Counted from the stretch's first letter, positions 17,599-27,650 are shown. The stretch: 64,000 bases of DNA from Pycnococcus provasolii (GCA_049487715.1 CP150581.1:310001-374000); one strand, 5' to 3'. Numbers and translations are program-made. Notes: generated by a model not told the origin, from the sequence alone.

Positions 17599-19731
17599 CT
17601 ACGGCTTCTTCAAGGTGCACTTGTTGTTTTCGCACGACGCTGTGATTTTTTGGTTTTTGTTGAAGGCCTCGGCACCTTCGAACATGCCGTCCATGTTTGT
17701 CACCTTGGACGTATCCCACCCGCTGATGTCTTGATTGAAGGATCTGGCACCATTGAACATGTAGGACATGCTCGTCACCTTGGACGTGTTCCACCCGCTG
17801 ATGTCTTGATCGAAGATCGTGGCACCACTGAACATGCCGTCCATTTTCGTCACCTGCGACGTATCCCACCCGCTGATGTCTCGATTGAAGAATCTGGCAC
17901 GATCGAACATATAACTCATGTCCGTCACCTTGGACGTATCCCACCCGCTGATGTCTTGATCGAAGGACGTGGCACCATCGAACATGCCGCCCATGTTCGT
18001 CACCTTGGACGTATCCCACCCGCTGATGCATCCTTCAAACAAGACGGCTCCGGCGAACATGCCACTCATGTTTGTCACCTTCGACGTGTCCCAGTTGCTG
18101 ATGGTTTGGTTGAAGTTGTGGTTATTCATGAACATCCTCTCCATGGTCTTCACATTGGACGTGTCCCAGTTGTTGATGTCCTGCTTGAAGGCATGGGCAC
18201 GGAAGAACATGCCCTTCATGTTCGTCACCTTTGACACGTCCCAATTGCCCACAGGCTTGTTGAAGGCTGAGGCACCGTTGAACATATTTTCCATGTTGGT
18301 CACCTTCGACGTGTCCCAGTTGCTGATATCCTCGTTGAAGTCTATGGCACCACTACAATGGAACTCGTCGCATATTTTTTCTTCACTGAACAGATCACTC
18401 ATGTCCGTCACAGCAGAAGTATCCCACGCGTTCATGCTACCAAAATATTGAAGGAATACTGCAGGGCCCAATAATTTCCGGGCCTTAATCCGCTCTCGCA
18501 AATCGGCACTATCTTTGATTTTGGGAGACACAGGAAATGGACAATCATCCTTGGCGGCGAGGTCCTGCTTGAGGTCGGCATTCTCCTGCTCCTTGGCGGC
18601 GAGGGCCTGCTTGAGGTCGGCATTCTCCTGCTCCTTGGCGGCGAGGTCATATTCGAGCTCGTCGACGAATTGTTTCCCCTCAGTAATCTCCTGCTGGAGC
18701 TCGGCGTTCCTATCTGTATAGTATTGTTCCTCATAATCAATGTACTCTTCCAGTTCCTCGATGTAATCCATGTATTCCTCCGCCGTCATCGATGACCCAC
18801 TGCCACTGTCACTGCCACTGCCACTGTCGAGAAGGCGCCGGCGGCGAGACTTCTCAGCCACGACGGTGTCAGTCATCACGATCGTTCCATCCTCCTTGGT
18901 CACATTCAGCGACGTTGCCGTAACGTTGATGACATCGCCACGCGCCGAGTAAAACGCGACGGCGTTTGCCTTGCCTGGCGCGCCACCGTGTGTCTCCGCG
19001 CCGGTGATGGTGTAGAACAGGGAGGAGCCGTCCGGCTTATCGAGCGTCAGCGAGTCGATCGCGCGGAGAGCCGACGCTGACTTCTTCACCGCGTTGTAGA
19101 TGGAATCCGTCTTCGTCACCTTTGCTGTCGCCGAAGGCTTGCTGGACCCCTTCGCGTATGTGATGCCAGTCTTGCTGTCCGTCTTCGTCTCCTTGCTATT
19201 CTCGACGACCACCGCGACGAGGCCGACGATGACGCCCACGAGGGCGCACAGGATGAGCAAGAGAACACCGCTGAAGGTCGTGAGTCGCTTGGCTGTCTTC
19301 TTGGAACCTTTGTAAAGCTCCGCACCACGAGCAAGCTCCATGGGCGCGACCGTTCCGTCACCGTCGACGTCGAACACCTTGAGCGTTGGTTGAAGCTCCT
19401 TGGGCAGCGTCTTGATGGCGATGGAGCCCTCCTTGTTCGCCTTCTTCAACTCCGCGTATGTGGTAGCCATCTCCGTGAGCTCACCCATCTCGAGTTTCCC
19501 GTTTCCTTCCTCGTCGATCCCACGCAAGATAGGCTGCACGTCCTCCGGGAACGCCTTGATGGAGATGCCGTCGTCGTTCGCAATGGGCAGCTCGTCCGGG
19601 TCAATGATTCCGTTTCCGTTCTTGTCAAACTTCGCCAACATGGTACGTAGAAGCGCCGGGCACTCGTCGAGTTTTATCCCGTGTAGCATTTCGCGCACAC
19701 TGCCAAGCGGGGCGGCGGTACCGTCAACCAT
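17599..19731 (-). CDS. EF-hand / transmembrane / coiled-coil / DUF285-repeat surface protein
   Basis: The 710-residue protein has a clear modular plan. Three EF-hand-like loops lie at residues 36-47 ([12 protein letters not shown]), 73-84 ([12 protein letters not shown]) and 121-132 ([12 protein letters not shown]). One TM helix follows at about 153-176. A Ser/Thr-rich stretch comes next with a basic RRRRLL site near residue 295. An acidic coiled coil contains a tandem [10 protein letters not shown] repeat. The last ~280 residues are about ten DUF285 units of the form [24 protein letters not shown]. DUF285 repeats are right-handed beta-solenoid-like modules common in bacterial surface proteins and expanded in some marine algae. 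There is no signal peptide, so topology is probably EF-hands inside, repeats outside (type II). It lies between the 180-bp direct repeats. Ligand unknown. Confidence 0.88.
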   Translation of the reverse strand: MVDGTAAPLGSVREMLHGIKLDECPALLRTMLAKFDKNGNGIIDPDELPIANDDGISIKAFPEDVQPILRGIDEEGNGKLEMGELTEMATTYAELKKANKEGSIAIKTLPKELQPTLKVFDVDGDGTVAPMELARGAELYKGSKKTAKRLTTFSGVLLLILCALVGVIVGLVAVVVENSKETKTDSKTGITYAKGSSKPSATAKVTKTDSIYNAVKKSASALRAIDSLTLDKPDGSSLFYTITGAETHGGAPGKANAVAFYSARGDVINVTATSLNVTKEDGTIVMTDTVVAEKSRRRRLLDSGSGSDSGSGSSMTAEEYMDYIEELEEYIDYEEQYYTDRNAELQQEITEGKQFVDELEYDLAAKEQENADLKQALAAKEQENADLKQDLAAKDDCPFPVSPKIKDSADLRERIKARKLLGPAVFLQYFGSMNAWDTSAVTDMSDLFSEEKICDEFHCSGAIDFNEDISNWDTSKVTNMENMFNGASAFNKPVGNWDVSKVTNMKGMFFRAHAFKQDINNWDTSNVKTMERMFMNNHNFNQTISNWDTSKVTNMSGMFAGAVLFEGCISGWDTSKVTNMGGMFDGATSFDQDISGWDTSKVTDMSYMFDRARFFNRDISGWDTSQVTKMDGMFSGATIFDQDISGWNTSKVTSMSYMFNGARSFNQDISGWDTSKVTNMDGMFEGAEAFNKNQKITASCENNKCTLKKP

Positions 19732-19880
19732 ATCGGTGCGTGTATATTCTTAAGGCAGGAAACACACACACACACACACGTACAGTATGCACAAGCACAC
19801 ACAAAGTCTCTCCTACAATGAATGTACTAACCTTACAGTATTACTACTACTACTCTCGAGAGCGACGAGTGAAGAATGAC

Positions 19881-19995
19881 GAGGGCCAGGCGAGGGCCAG
19901 GCGTGGGCGAGGCGAGGGGCGAGGCGAGGGCGAGGCGAGGGCGAGGCGAGGGCGAGGCGAGGGCAAGAAGGCCCTCGAGGGCGAGGCGGCAGGCG
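19881..19995 (+). repeat. GAGGCGAGGGC minisatellite
   Basis: Four perfect 11-bp units run from 19921 to 19964, with degenerate copies on both sides. Confidence 0.85.
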
Positions 19996-20091
19996 AGTCC
20001 GCTATTTGACAAGGGCCGCCGAACCCTTAAGGGCAAGGGAGAGAATAGGTCGAGCCCAATTCTATAAGGGGAGGTCCCGTTATAGGAATTT

Positions 20092-20114
20092 ATCACGTGA
20101 TCGGTCACGTGATC
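20092..20114. promoter_or_regulatory. Paired CACGTG (G-box/E-box) palindromes
   Basis: Two TCACGTGA palindromes lie 12-13 bp apart, about 370 bp upstream of the DUF285 gene start. CACGTG is the core bound by bZIP and bHLH factors in the green lineage. Function is inferred from the motif and position only. Confidence 0.4.
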
Positions 20115-20398
20115 AACCAACGGTCTCCTTACAAAAGTAACCACACAATAAAGTATCCCTAAATAATAAACTCAGCAACACACATATATACATTGTCCCT
20201 TTCGGGGGTTTTTTTAGTCTCACATTCCTCGAGGTCCCTCCCCCCCTCCTCCACCTTGCACCTTGCACCTCGCACTCCACTGTATTTGTTTTGCGTTAAA
20301 CTCAAATGAACAGCCTACCCGGTAGAACAAAAAGGGGGGTTCAACTTTCAGCCCGGCCCCCATGGTGGCCCCTTTATTATATTCGAGGGTCCTCTCGG

Positions 20399-20578
20399 TT
20401 GACCTGGTAGGGACACTGTTAGGGTTTCTGGACAAGGGGTTAGGGTTACCCTTCAACTTTCGTTGTCCTTCCCACCTTTAGCGCTGTCACGCTTCTCCCT
20501 TCTCAGGCCGCTCATCACATCACGCTTAAGGGCGGCTGTTTCTTGGCAGAACACATTTGAAGTTACACGTGTCAGTAC
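20399..20578 (+). repeat. 180-bp direct repeat, right copy
   Basis: Partner of 17186-17365, about 98 % identical by eye, same orientation. Identity stops abruptly at both ends. Confidence 0.92.
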
Positions 20579-21096
20579 TGTATTTTGGCTATATCTTGAG
20601 CAGTAGGCCTATTAGAGAAGTCTAGCTCAAATCTCTGGCTGGACAACTCACTCTCCAGGAAGTTCTCCACAGCTTGCTAGGCTCAAGGAGCACTTCAGCA
20701 ATAACAATGGGCAGCTTCAACACGATCTATGCGGGGCCCAGACTCCGAGCACTCAATCAAGAGCCGTCGTCCCGTAGACCTAGGGTATTATTAGTTATTA
20801 CGCCGTACGGCATGACGATATCCATGGCGAGTGACCCGACTACTACAGCCCGAACAGCCGTCAGTGTGCCAGCCGGCGCCGCCTCTGGGGTGAAAATTCT
20901 GGAGACAACCATTCAACAACAAAAAATAGACAACCATTTAAAATAAATATGAATAATGTACACGCCGGCCGGACGGACGGAAACAAATTTTAAAAGTACG
21001 AAATAGTACTAGGTAATCATCATACCAGGCTACTAATTTAGAAACAAACTTGTACATGTATATGTATATATTCCGTCAGCGCCTCAGTCAGTCAGT

Positions 21097-22449
21097 TCAG
21101 TGCAGCTTCAGTTTTCCCGTCGCCTGAAGCAGCAAGTATAGGCTCATCTCGCGGCTGAACGGGTGCGCATTCTCGCGACCCGGCTTCGGACGCTCCCAGT
21201 CGTAGTAGTGAGGACGCATCGTCTCGTCGAAGTACGCGTCGTACTGGAAGCCGTACACGTCGACGAAGCGGCACATCGACAGCGCGAACAGGATGCCGAC
21301 GAGGCCGGACGACGGCTTGTCGCCCTCCTTGCCCGCCCACTGCCAAGCGAGACACAGAAACTCCGGGTCGAACATGTAAGCGAGCACGTCGCTGTGCTTC
21401 TCGACGCTCTTCACCCACGCCTTGATGGCCGGGTCGCGCAGCTGCGCGATCGTCACCTCGCCAGCCTGCTTCGGCTCGACGTACGGCCCGTTGTAGATGC
21501 GGAAGGTGCTCTTGCGCCCAACCTGCCGCTCGAAGCCCTTCGTTCGACCCTGGTTGAACCGGATGACGATGTCCGTCGCGTCGATGGCGGCTCCGTGCTG
21601 CTCCCAACGCAACTTCCCGCTGTTGCCCACGACGGCGCAGCGCGGCCGCGAAACTTCTGACGTGGAATCGCGGCCAATTTCGCGCATGCTCTTCGGGTTG
21701 CACGACGGGTCCTTCGAGCCGCGCTTGCACCCGCCCTCCACCATCGACGCGATGGACGCAAGCGGCGGCATGTCCTGCGGGAGCGTGAGGTTCAGCGCGG
21801 GATGTGCGAAGGAGATGGCATCCCACGTCTTGTACACCACGCACCCACTGCCCCCGCAGCTTATTTGGCCGCGCTGTTTTAGCCGCCGACGCGTGAATAT
21901 GGTTGGCTGCTTGCGGAGCTGAGCCCACAGTCGCTTGTAAGCACCAGGCAGCTCCTTCGGCGCCTCCGTGGTTGTGCGTACCGCTGCAGGTCTTGGCGCA
22001 GCCGTCGTCGTTTCCTCCTCCGCATCCTCGTCGTTATCGCCGTCGCCGTCACCGTCACCGTCACCGCCGTCAGCATCCGAGTCGGCGTTGGAGTCTCTTG
22101 CGTCGCTCGTTTCGTCGCCGTCGTCCGCTTCGTCGCCGTCCTTTTCCGCGCTTGTTTTCTCACCTTCTGCCAAAGCACTCTGCTCCGCGCTGACGACGTT
22201 CGACAACTCGGCTTTCTGCGCACTGTTCTCCTTGAGCGGTAGTACTTGCGCCGGGTTTTCGACTTGTGCGGATGGCAGGAGCCAGAGCACGTTTATGAGC
22301 AGAAGCGATCCGAGCAGGTAGAAGTGTCTGGTAGTAAGTCGCGTGAACCACCTCGTTATCGTTTTCGGCGGTGCACCACCGGGCAGGACACGCTTCGTGA
22401 GGTCGCTGAGCAGGCCTCGGTTACGCTGCAAGGCGAGAATGGGGAGCAT
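21097..22449 (-). CDS. GT29 sialyltransferase-like glycosyltransferase
   Basis: This is a Golgi type II enzyme of the sialyltransferase family, which moves sialic acid-type sugars from CMP donors to glycans. From the ATG at 22449 it has 450 residues: a short basic tail, a signal anchor (HFYLLGSLLLINVLWLLPSA), an acidic Asp/Glu/Ala stem and the catalytic domain. Sialylmotif L is at about 271-318 (CAVVGNSGKLRWEQHGAAID and DIVIRFNQG), motif S at about 379-402 (KPSSGLVGILFALSMCRFVD), motif III at about 414 (HYYD) and motif VS at about 429 (HPFSRE). The Cys pair linking motifs L and S is present. An in-frame ATG at 22839 would put 130 odd residues before the anchor and was rejected. The donor sugar in algae is unproven; Kdo-like sugars are an alternative. 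Confidence 0.88.
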   Translation of the reverse strand: MLPILALQRNRGLLSDLTKRVLPGGAPPKTITRWFTRLTTRHFYLLGSLLLINVLWLLPSAQVENPAQVLPLKENSAQKAELSNVVSAEQSALAEGEKTSAEKDGDEADDGDETSDARDSNADSDADGGDGDGDGDGDNDEDAEEETTTAAPRPAAVRTTTEAPKELPGAYKRLWAQLRKQPTIFTRRRLKQRGQISCGGSGCVVYKTWDAISFAHPALNLTLPQDMPPLASIASMVEGGCKRGSKDPSCNPKSMREIGRDSTSEVSRPRCAVVGNSGKLRWEQHGAAIDATDIVIRFNQGRTKGFERQVGRKSTFRIYNGPYVEPKQAGEVTIAQLRDPAIKAWVKSVEKHSDVLAYMFDPEFLCLAWQWAGKEGDKPSSGLVGILFALSMCRFVDVYGFQYDAYFDETMRPHYYDWERPKPGRENAHPFSREMSLYLLLQATGKLKLH

Positions 22450-23080
22450 TGCCTTAGTACAAACAAACAAGTGCACACTGCACAAACACCTGCCAACACA
22501 ACAAACGGAACAAGCAGTGCGTATGAAGATGTGAAGATGAAGATATAAAGATGAAGATGAGGGTGATGTGTTCCCGATCGGGCGATGATTGCGGTGCACT
22601 GCGGTGGCGTTTCTTTGAAGAGAACGATGTGCTGTGTGCGCGTGTACGTATGGTACATACGAGGAGGAAAGCAGACACCACCACCACCTGACCACCACCT
22701 GACCACGAAGTTGTTGATCAACTTCGGCGTCGAAGCTCGTGAAGAACGCGGACTGCATGCGTGACTTCACGAGCTTGACCAACTTCTTCACGACGACGGC
22801 GACGTTGTTGTTCTTGACTTGACCATGCGTCAACTCCATGCTTCAACGTCACGCGGTAAGTTTGTAACTTTGGATCGTGGTGAGGTGATAGCGCCACCAC
22901 TGCCTCCGCGACCACTGCGCTGACTCCGCCGCGTTCTTCATCGAAGCGCCGCGCCGCCTGCCATTGGTTCCCATTAATTTAGTTCGACTGTACTTCACGT
23001 GCGCTTCACGCTGGCACGCCATTCACGACGCATTTTATTGTCACTACTTGCTCACGCCTGGTGCATTAAGCTGTTAGGTC
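22450..23080. other. Divergent spacer between sialyltransferase-like and armadillo genes
   Basis: It contains GATGAAGATGAAGAT-type short repeats near 22520-22560 and a CACCACCTGACC duplication near 22680-22700. The two genes diverge, so both promoters must lie here. No further gene is supported. Confidence 0.45.
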
Positions 23081-24681
23081 ATGGGAAACCTGATTGGAAG
23101 CGCGAAACGTATGTTTTATCGTGTTGAAGTGGAAGTTACCAAAGAGGACATTCCGAAGATATGCTCGCAGCTACGCGTCACAAAAGACGAAACGCAAAGA
23201 CGCGTCGTTCGACAAATTCGAAGTCTCGCCATCGCAGATGCATCCAGTCACAGTACGTGCGCACGCATACACACGCCTTGCCGACTTCTGAAAAAAAAAA
23301 TACGAGAGAAACTTACGGTGCACAATACAACACACACAAACACGTAGCGCCGCTTGTTAAGGCGAATGTGCTTCCTGCCATCTGTCAGTGGCTGAGAAGT
23401 CGAAACACCACCGTGCAAATAGAGGTGCTTCGCACACTGCAAGTGCTTGCCGAGTCACCACTCGCGACAAGACGCATGGTCGAACCAGACTTGATGAAGG
23501 CGCTCACCGCTCAAGTGACCAAGCAAAAGAACAAGGTACGGTCGACGGGTTGGTTGTCACAGGCGTACGCGATGTGCTCTCGTGCAGCTAACAACCAAAC
23601 AACCAACGGCACACACACACACACACGTTAGGATGTTGCGTGTGAAGGATTTCGACTCGTGCACGCCATCGCGAGGTGCGGCAATGTCTCGGATCACCTC
23701 GTCGACGGCCAGTTCCACGAGCACCTCAGAAAGCAGCTGAAGAACAAGGATGTTCGAATACAAAAAGAGGCGTTCGGAGCGCTCGAGCGGCTGTGCATGG
23801 ACAGTGGCGCCGCAGACGCGCTCGTGAACACGGATGCCGACAACGTGCTGAAGAACTGCTTCGATGTCGCGAAGAAGACGGAGAACACGGAGGTGGAGAA
23901 GGGCTGCCTGCTGCTCATCGCGAGGCTGTGCACCGTCGAGCTTACCGCGATAAAGATATCAGAGGGCACAAGGTTCGCGTTCGTCGTCAAGACAGCCAAG
24001 GACATCATTCCGTTCCGTAAGGTGTGCGGCGCGCTCGCGCTCGCCAACCTCGGCATGCACAAAGACCTGCGCGTGCGACTCGTCAAGGTGCGCGCATTCC
24101 AGCTTTTCGTCGACATGGGAAAGATCCAGTCGCTGCGCGCTGACCAGGCGGAGTTCCCGCGCGTGGCTGCGCTGGGTATCGCAAACTTAAGTGCCAATTT
24201 CATGCTTCGCGAGGTTGCGCACCAAGTTGGAGCGCTGGACGTCGTCGTGGAAATGTTAGGCGGCGATTCTTCCGAAGTTCGGTGCTCCGCCTGTCGCGCA
24301 GTCACGGAGCTGTCGCTGCACGAGGAGAATGGACGTAGGCTGGCGATGGGCGGCGTGTTCCCTTCCCTCCTGGAAATGGCGAAAAGTGGCGATCCAGCGC
24401 AGGAGTCGGCGGCCATACAGGCGATTTCGAATCTGTGCTTGAGCCCGGAAAACCAGAAACAGCTCATGCAGGAGGGCGGCAAGCAGGCGTTACAATACCT
24501 GGGCAACTCGCGCAATGGCGGCGTGCAAAAGCTCGCCAAAAAGCTTGACATCCGCGTCAAGATGATGAAACTGAAGGCTGCCGCACGCATTGCTGGCAAG
24601 ATTGCAGCGGCGAAGTCAGATATGATCGGCGATGATGACGGTGACAATCATGAACCTCGTGAAAGTTTCGAGGAGGACTGA
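23081..24681 (+). CDS. Armadillo-repeat protein, three exons, possible N-myristoylation
   Basis: Exons are 23081-23252, 23348-23535 and 23632-24681, which join in frame to 469 residues. Donors are CACA|GTACGT and AAG|GTACGG; acceptors are ACGTAG and CGTTAG. The product is a string of helical ARM/HEAT-type repeats: VLPAICQWLRSRNTTVQIEV, LRKQLKNKDVRIQKEAFGAL, VEMLGGDSSEVRCSACRAVT and PSLLEMAKSGDPAQESAAIQ, with AISNLCLSPENQ as a typical ARM core. It ends in an acidic tail. The N-terminus MGNLIGSAKR fits an N-myristoylation site, so membrane anchoring is plausible. I do not recognise an orthologue; cilium-linked ARMC proteins are one possibility. Both introns end in CA-repeat tracts rather than pyrimidines. 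Confidence 0.8.
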
Positions 24682-24722
24682 GCGTGCAGTATCAATGTGA
24701 CCTTTTGTATATTTGTTGTTGT

Positions 24723-24727
24723 TTACA
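24723..24727 (-). terminator. TGTAA poly(A) signal of the NERD1-type gene
   Basis: TGTAA on the coding strand, 12 nt after the stop. Confidence 0.5.
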
Positions 24728-24738
24728 AGATATTGATT

Positions 24739-27306
24739 TTACTTTTGCCGACCCATCTCCCCTGTAAACAACCACGCCATACCTGCTGCTAGAGCAACCA
24801 ATAGAAAGGCGACATTGCTGCCTCCAATGCGACGTCGCTGGCGGATTCCGTAATAGCCGTCTGTGCACTGAATGACAATGTCAGTGAGACCGTCGCCGTC
24901 CCAGTCCATGAGCTGAGCAGGCGCCACCGGAGGTGATGGCAGCTCAAATGACGCGTGCTCGTTGCCGTCATGATCCAATAGCACACCGTGATACTGGCCA
25001 ACAGCAAGTAGCAGGGCCCCCTCACCTCGCATCGCGCCACGTCGCAGTGGGAATGCCTCGATAGTAGGCACGACGCGTTCGTGCGCTTCCGTCTCGTCCG
25101 TATTGTACCATGGAATTCCCGCAGTCACAGAAAATCTCAAGTTCCCTCGGAATGTGTACAAAGACACCTCGCCACGACTGTTCAGGAAAGCCAAGTCGCT
25201 GCGATGGCGGTGGCTGTGCGTGTGCCTTGCACGCGCCGCGGCGTGCGGGCGCGGAATGGCTGCTGGCATCGCAGCCTCGAGTGGATGCAAGCTGTCTCCT
25301 CGCTGTCCCGCGCGACCCAGCATGCCCATCTCGCCTAGCACGCCACCTGCACGGCATATGGTGCCGTTGAAGAGAGGCTCAGGGTGCCATGCCGGTCCCG
25401 ATGATACATACATCATGCAGCCGCCAGACGCGCTCGTCGCGTGCGCCTTTCCCACGACACCCCATGCAGGAACCGGGGCCGCACCGCCAGGCACGCCACT
25501 GCTCACGCCGCCGTACGCCTCAACCGTGTCAAGAACGCCGTCACCGTCAAGGTCAACGTGCAGACTGCTGTCTCCCATAGGCGCGGAACACACTGGGCGT
25601 CCAGTGTACAGGTGCACAACCTCGAGACCGTGCCGCGTTCGAGCGACGAGGGCGTTCGGCGGCAGCGCCCGTCGGCTCCGATGCGACGCGTCGTGGGGCA
25701 CACCTGAGCCGTGCGCCTTTGTGCCGATTGTCGATGGTCCGCCACCGTTAGGAAGAGCATGTGGTGCGCCATGTGGATGGTGGCGGTCCACGGAGGACGC
25801 GCGGCCATGCGCAAGTGGATCCAAACCGTTGGCATGCAGCGCACCGCCCACAGCCACGGAAGGGTGCGTCCTCTGAACACGCACAGCCTCAATCGAGGCG
25901 AACGACGGGCCTCGGTGCGCGCCTCCCGCACCGCCACTCGCCTCGGCAATCTTGCCGATGCTCGCGATGAGGGGATTGGAGCCTCGATTCACGCCAGCAC
26001 CTTGGGTTCCATACCCTCGCGCCGAAGCAGCGCGCGCGCGATGCGTGGCGGCATCTCTGGCGCTAACGCCACCCGTGGATGCGCCGTCTGAGACGTGCCG
26101 CGCAGCCGTATTCTCGCGATGCCTGTTGAAGTGCGCAAGCTCGAGGTGCGTGTCCCACGGCCCGCGCCACACGTGCGGCAGCTGCAGCAGTAGGCTCGAC
26201 CGATAGTCGCGGCAGTGTGGTGCACTCTCACCAATGTGCCTTCCGCTCAGCGCGGACGCGTCGAGACGATAGTTGTGCTGCGGCTCTGTCGTCGCGACGG
26301 TCGTCGTGTCGTCTTCCATGCCATTTCTACCCTCCGAGTAAAACGTATGCCGCTTGCTAACGTGAAGGTGGAAGCTCTCGCCCGTGTGCTCCCAGAGCGG
26401 CGTTCCTGTACTTCCTTCGAACGCGCGGTAGTCAAAGTGCCTCGACTCATCTGCGCCGCTCGCGCTTTCGTCGCCGACGCTTTCGTCGGCGTCACCTCGC
26501 CCAGGCCCTCCACGTCGCTTTCCTCCGTGCACCTCACTTCCGTGCTCTTCTTCGAGCTCGTCCTCGAAGACGTCCCCGTCGCCGAGCGTTCCCGTTTCCG
26601 CGTCACCTCCTAGGGCGGCGCTGAACCCCACGACGACGCTCCCTCTGTCGCCCGCGCGTACGGCGTGCGGCGTAACGAAAACGGCGGCTTGTTCGATGTG
26701 CGCGTGGTGCGTAACCTCCTCACGCAGCGGCACGTCCCATAGCGGCTGCAGGTTGTGATCAAACACGGCAAGTTGGAAACCGGCGGTGACGACGGCGACC
26801 ACTTGTTTCCGCACGTCGAACACCTTCACGCCGTCGTGCGGCGGATCTAGGTGTCCAACGGCGAGTGCGACGGCGCGTCTTCCCGTCGTGACGCGTACTT
26901 TCGACGGCAGGAGCGGCACAGAAGCCACGACCGGCGCTTTTCTGAACGCGCCTCTGAATGCGTGTCCTCCATCGTGTCCCCCGTGTTCTTTCTCGTTCGC
27001 CGTGATCGCTCGCGGCGTGGTCGCTAGAACGGTAAGTCTGTGCGAGCCCGCCCCACCTTCTGCGTTTTCGGCGACGACGAGCTCGAGGTGTCCGTCCCCG
27101 TTCAGGTCCGCGAGCTGCGCGAGCGGTGCGGCGTGTGGTTGCGCCGAAGGGGCGACATCTGAGACACCACCATCTGAGTGGAAGGGGGCAGGGGAGTGAG
27201 GGTGGAAGAATGCGGGTTCGAGGGAGAGCGGTCCTTCTGCGGATAGCGACAGAGCTATGGCACCGAGTGCGACCATGAGAATGAAGAAGTCAAAACGACG
27301 AAGCAT
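24739..27306 (-). CDS. NERD1-type FG-GAP repeat membrane protein
   Basis: The 855-residue protein resembles the single-copy plant FG-GAP protein represented by Arabidopsis NERD1, a Golgi/endomembrane protein genetically linked to the exocyst. It begins with a signal anchor (MLRRFDFFILMVALGAIALS), has FG-GAP-type calcium loops (DLNGDGHLELVVAE near residue 65 and DWDGDGLTDIVIQ near the C-terminus), and ends with a TM helix (NVAFLLVALAAGMAWLF) and a short tail. Shared blocks include VRVTTGRRAVALAVG, AVFDHNLQPLWDV, PQHNYRLDASALSGRHIGE and STGRPVC-like segments. A Gly/His-rich insertion of about 150 residues in the middle is not in plant forms. The ATG at 27306 was chosen over one-frame extension to 27408 because it starts the signal sequence as in plants. 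It is probably lumenal, with a cytosolic tail. Confidence 0.78.
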   Translation of the reverse strand: MLRRFDFFILMVALGAIALSLSAEGPLSLEPAFFHPHSPAPFHSDGGVSDVAPSAQPHAAPLAQLADLNGDGHLELVVAENAEGGAGSHRLTVLATTPRAITANEKEHGGHDGGHAFRGAFRKAPVVASVPLLPSKVRVTTGRRAVALAVGHLDPPHDGVKVFDVRKQVVAVVTAGFQLAVFDHNLQPLWDVPLREEVTHHAHIEQAAVFVTPHAVRAGDRGSVVVGFSAALGGDAETGTLGDGDVFEDELEEEHGSEVHGGKRRGGPGRGDADESVGDESASGADESRHFDYRAFEGSTGTPLWEHTGESFHLHVSKRHTFYSEGRNGMEDDTTTVATTEPQHNYRLDASALSGRHIGESAPHCRDYRSSLLLQLPHVWRGPWDTHLELAHFNRHRENTAARHVSDGASTGGVSARDAATHRARAASARGYGTQGAGVNRGSNPLIASIGKIAEASGGAGGAHRGPSFASIEAVRVQRTHPSVAVGGALHANGLDPLAHGRASSVDRHHPHGAPHALPNGGGPSTIGTKAHGSGVPHDASHRSRRALPPNALVARTRHGLEVVHLYTGRPVCSAPMGDSSLHVDLDGDGVLDTVEAYGGVSSGVPGGAAPVPAWGVVGKAHATSASGGCMMYVSSGPAWHPEPLFNGTICRAGGVLGEMGMLGRAGQRGDSLHPLEAAMPAAIPRPHAAARARHTHSHRHRSDLAFLNSRGEVSLYTFRGNLRFSVTAGIPWYNTDETEAHERVVPTIEAFPLRRGAMRGEGALLLAVGQYHGVLLDHDGNEHASFELPSPPVAPAQLMDWDGDGLTDIVIQCTDGYYGIRQRRRIGGSNVAFLLVALAAGMAWLFTGEMGRQK

Positions 27307-27413
27307 GATGACGTGCGGCGGCGGCGCCACGGATATGGGAATGATGAGCTCCTCCGAGGATGAAGAGGGAGGAGGAAGGGCTCCGGAGGGGGATCCCGGG
27401 GGGGGCACTCAGC

Positions 27414-27437
27414 AACCCTAACCCTAACCCTAACCCT
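27414..27437 (-). repeat. Interstitial (TTAGGG)4 tract
   Basis: Four perfect AACCCT units lie about 110 bp upstream of the NERD1-type start codon. Confidence 0.85.
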
Positions 27438-27562
27438 TTGTGTAAACCCTAGTATTTGTGTTTGACCAGGGCTGCCCAGTACTAAGTAATACTAAGTAAT
27501 ACTCAAAATACTCAAAATACTCAAAAAATACTTATACTCTAAAATACTCTAAAATACTCCGG

Positions 27563-27630
27563 TATATCTGTATGTCAACTTTTTTTTGTTTTAATGTATA
27601 TCTGTATGTCAACTTTTTTTTATTTTAAAG
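27563..27630 (+). repeat. 34-bp tandem duplication
   Basis: The unit TATATCTGTATGTCAACTTT (first 20 bases) occurs at 27563 and 27597, with two or three differences over 34 bp. Confidence 0.8.
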
Positions 27631-27650
27631 CTAAATAGAAATGAGTTAAG

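Larger units (their letters stand above)
19732..21096. other. Spacer with minisatellite, G-boxes and repeat
   Basis: From left to right: CA repeats just upstream of the DUF285 gene, an 11-bp minisatellite, paired CACGTG palindromes, the right copy of the 180-bp repeat (20399-20578), then sequence with only short unsupported frames. AT-rich sequence before 21096 is the 3' flank of the sialyltransferase gene. Confidence 0.5.
27307..27650. other. AT-rich spacer with telomere-like and tandem repeats
   Basis: It holds an (AACCCT)4 tract, AATACTCAAAAT-type short repeats (27478-27560) and a 34-bp tandem duplication (27563-27630). It is noticeably more AT-rich than its neighbours and borders a hAT relic. 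Confidence 0.55.

Noticed and set aside
17186-20578. LTR retrotransposon
   Set aside because: The 180-bp repeats flank no gag, RT, integrase, primer-binding site or polypurine tract that I can see, and the internal gene is a DUF285 protein.
20674-20946. 90-codon plus-strand frame in the spacer right of the 180-bp repeat
   Set aside because: It starts at a TTG, has no family resemblance and lies in non-conserved repeat-rich DNA.
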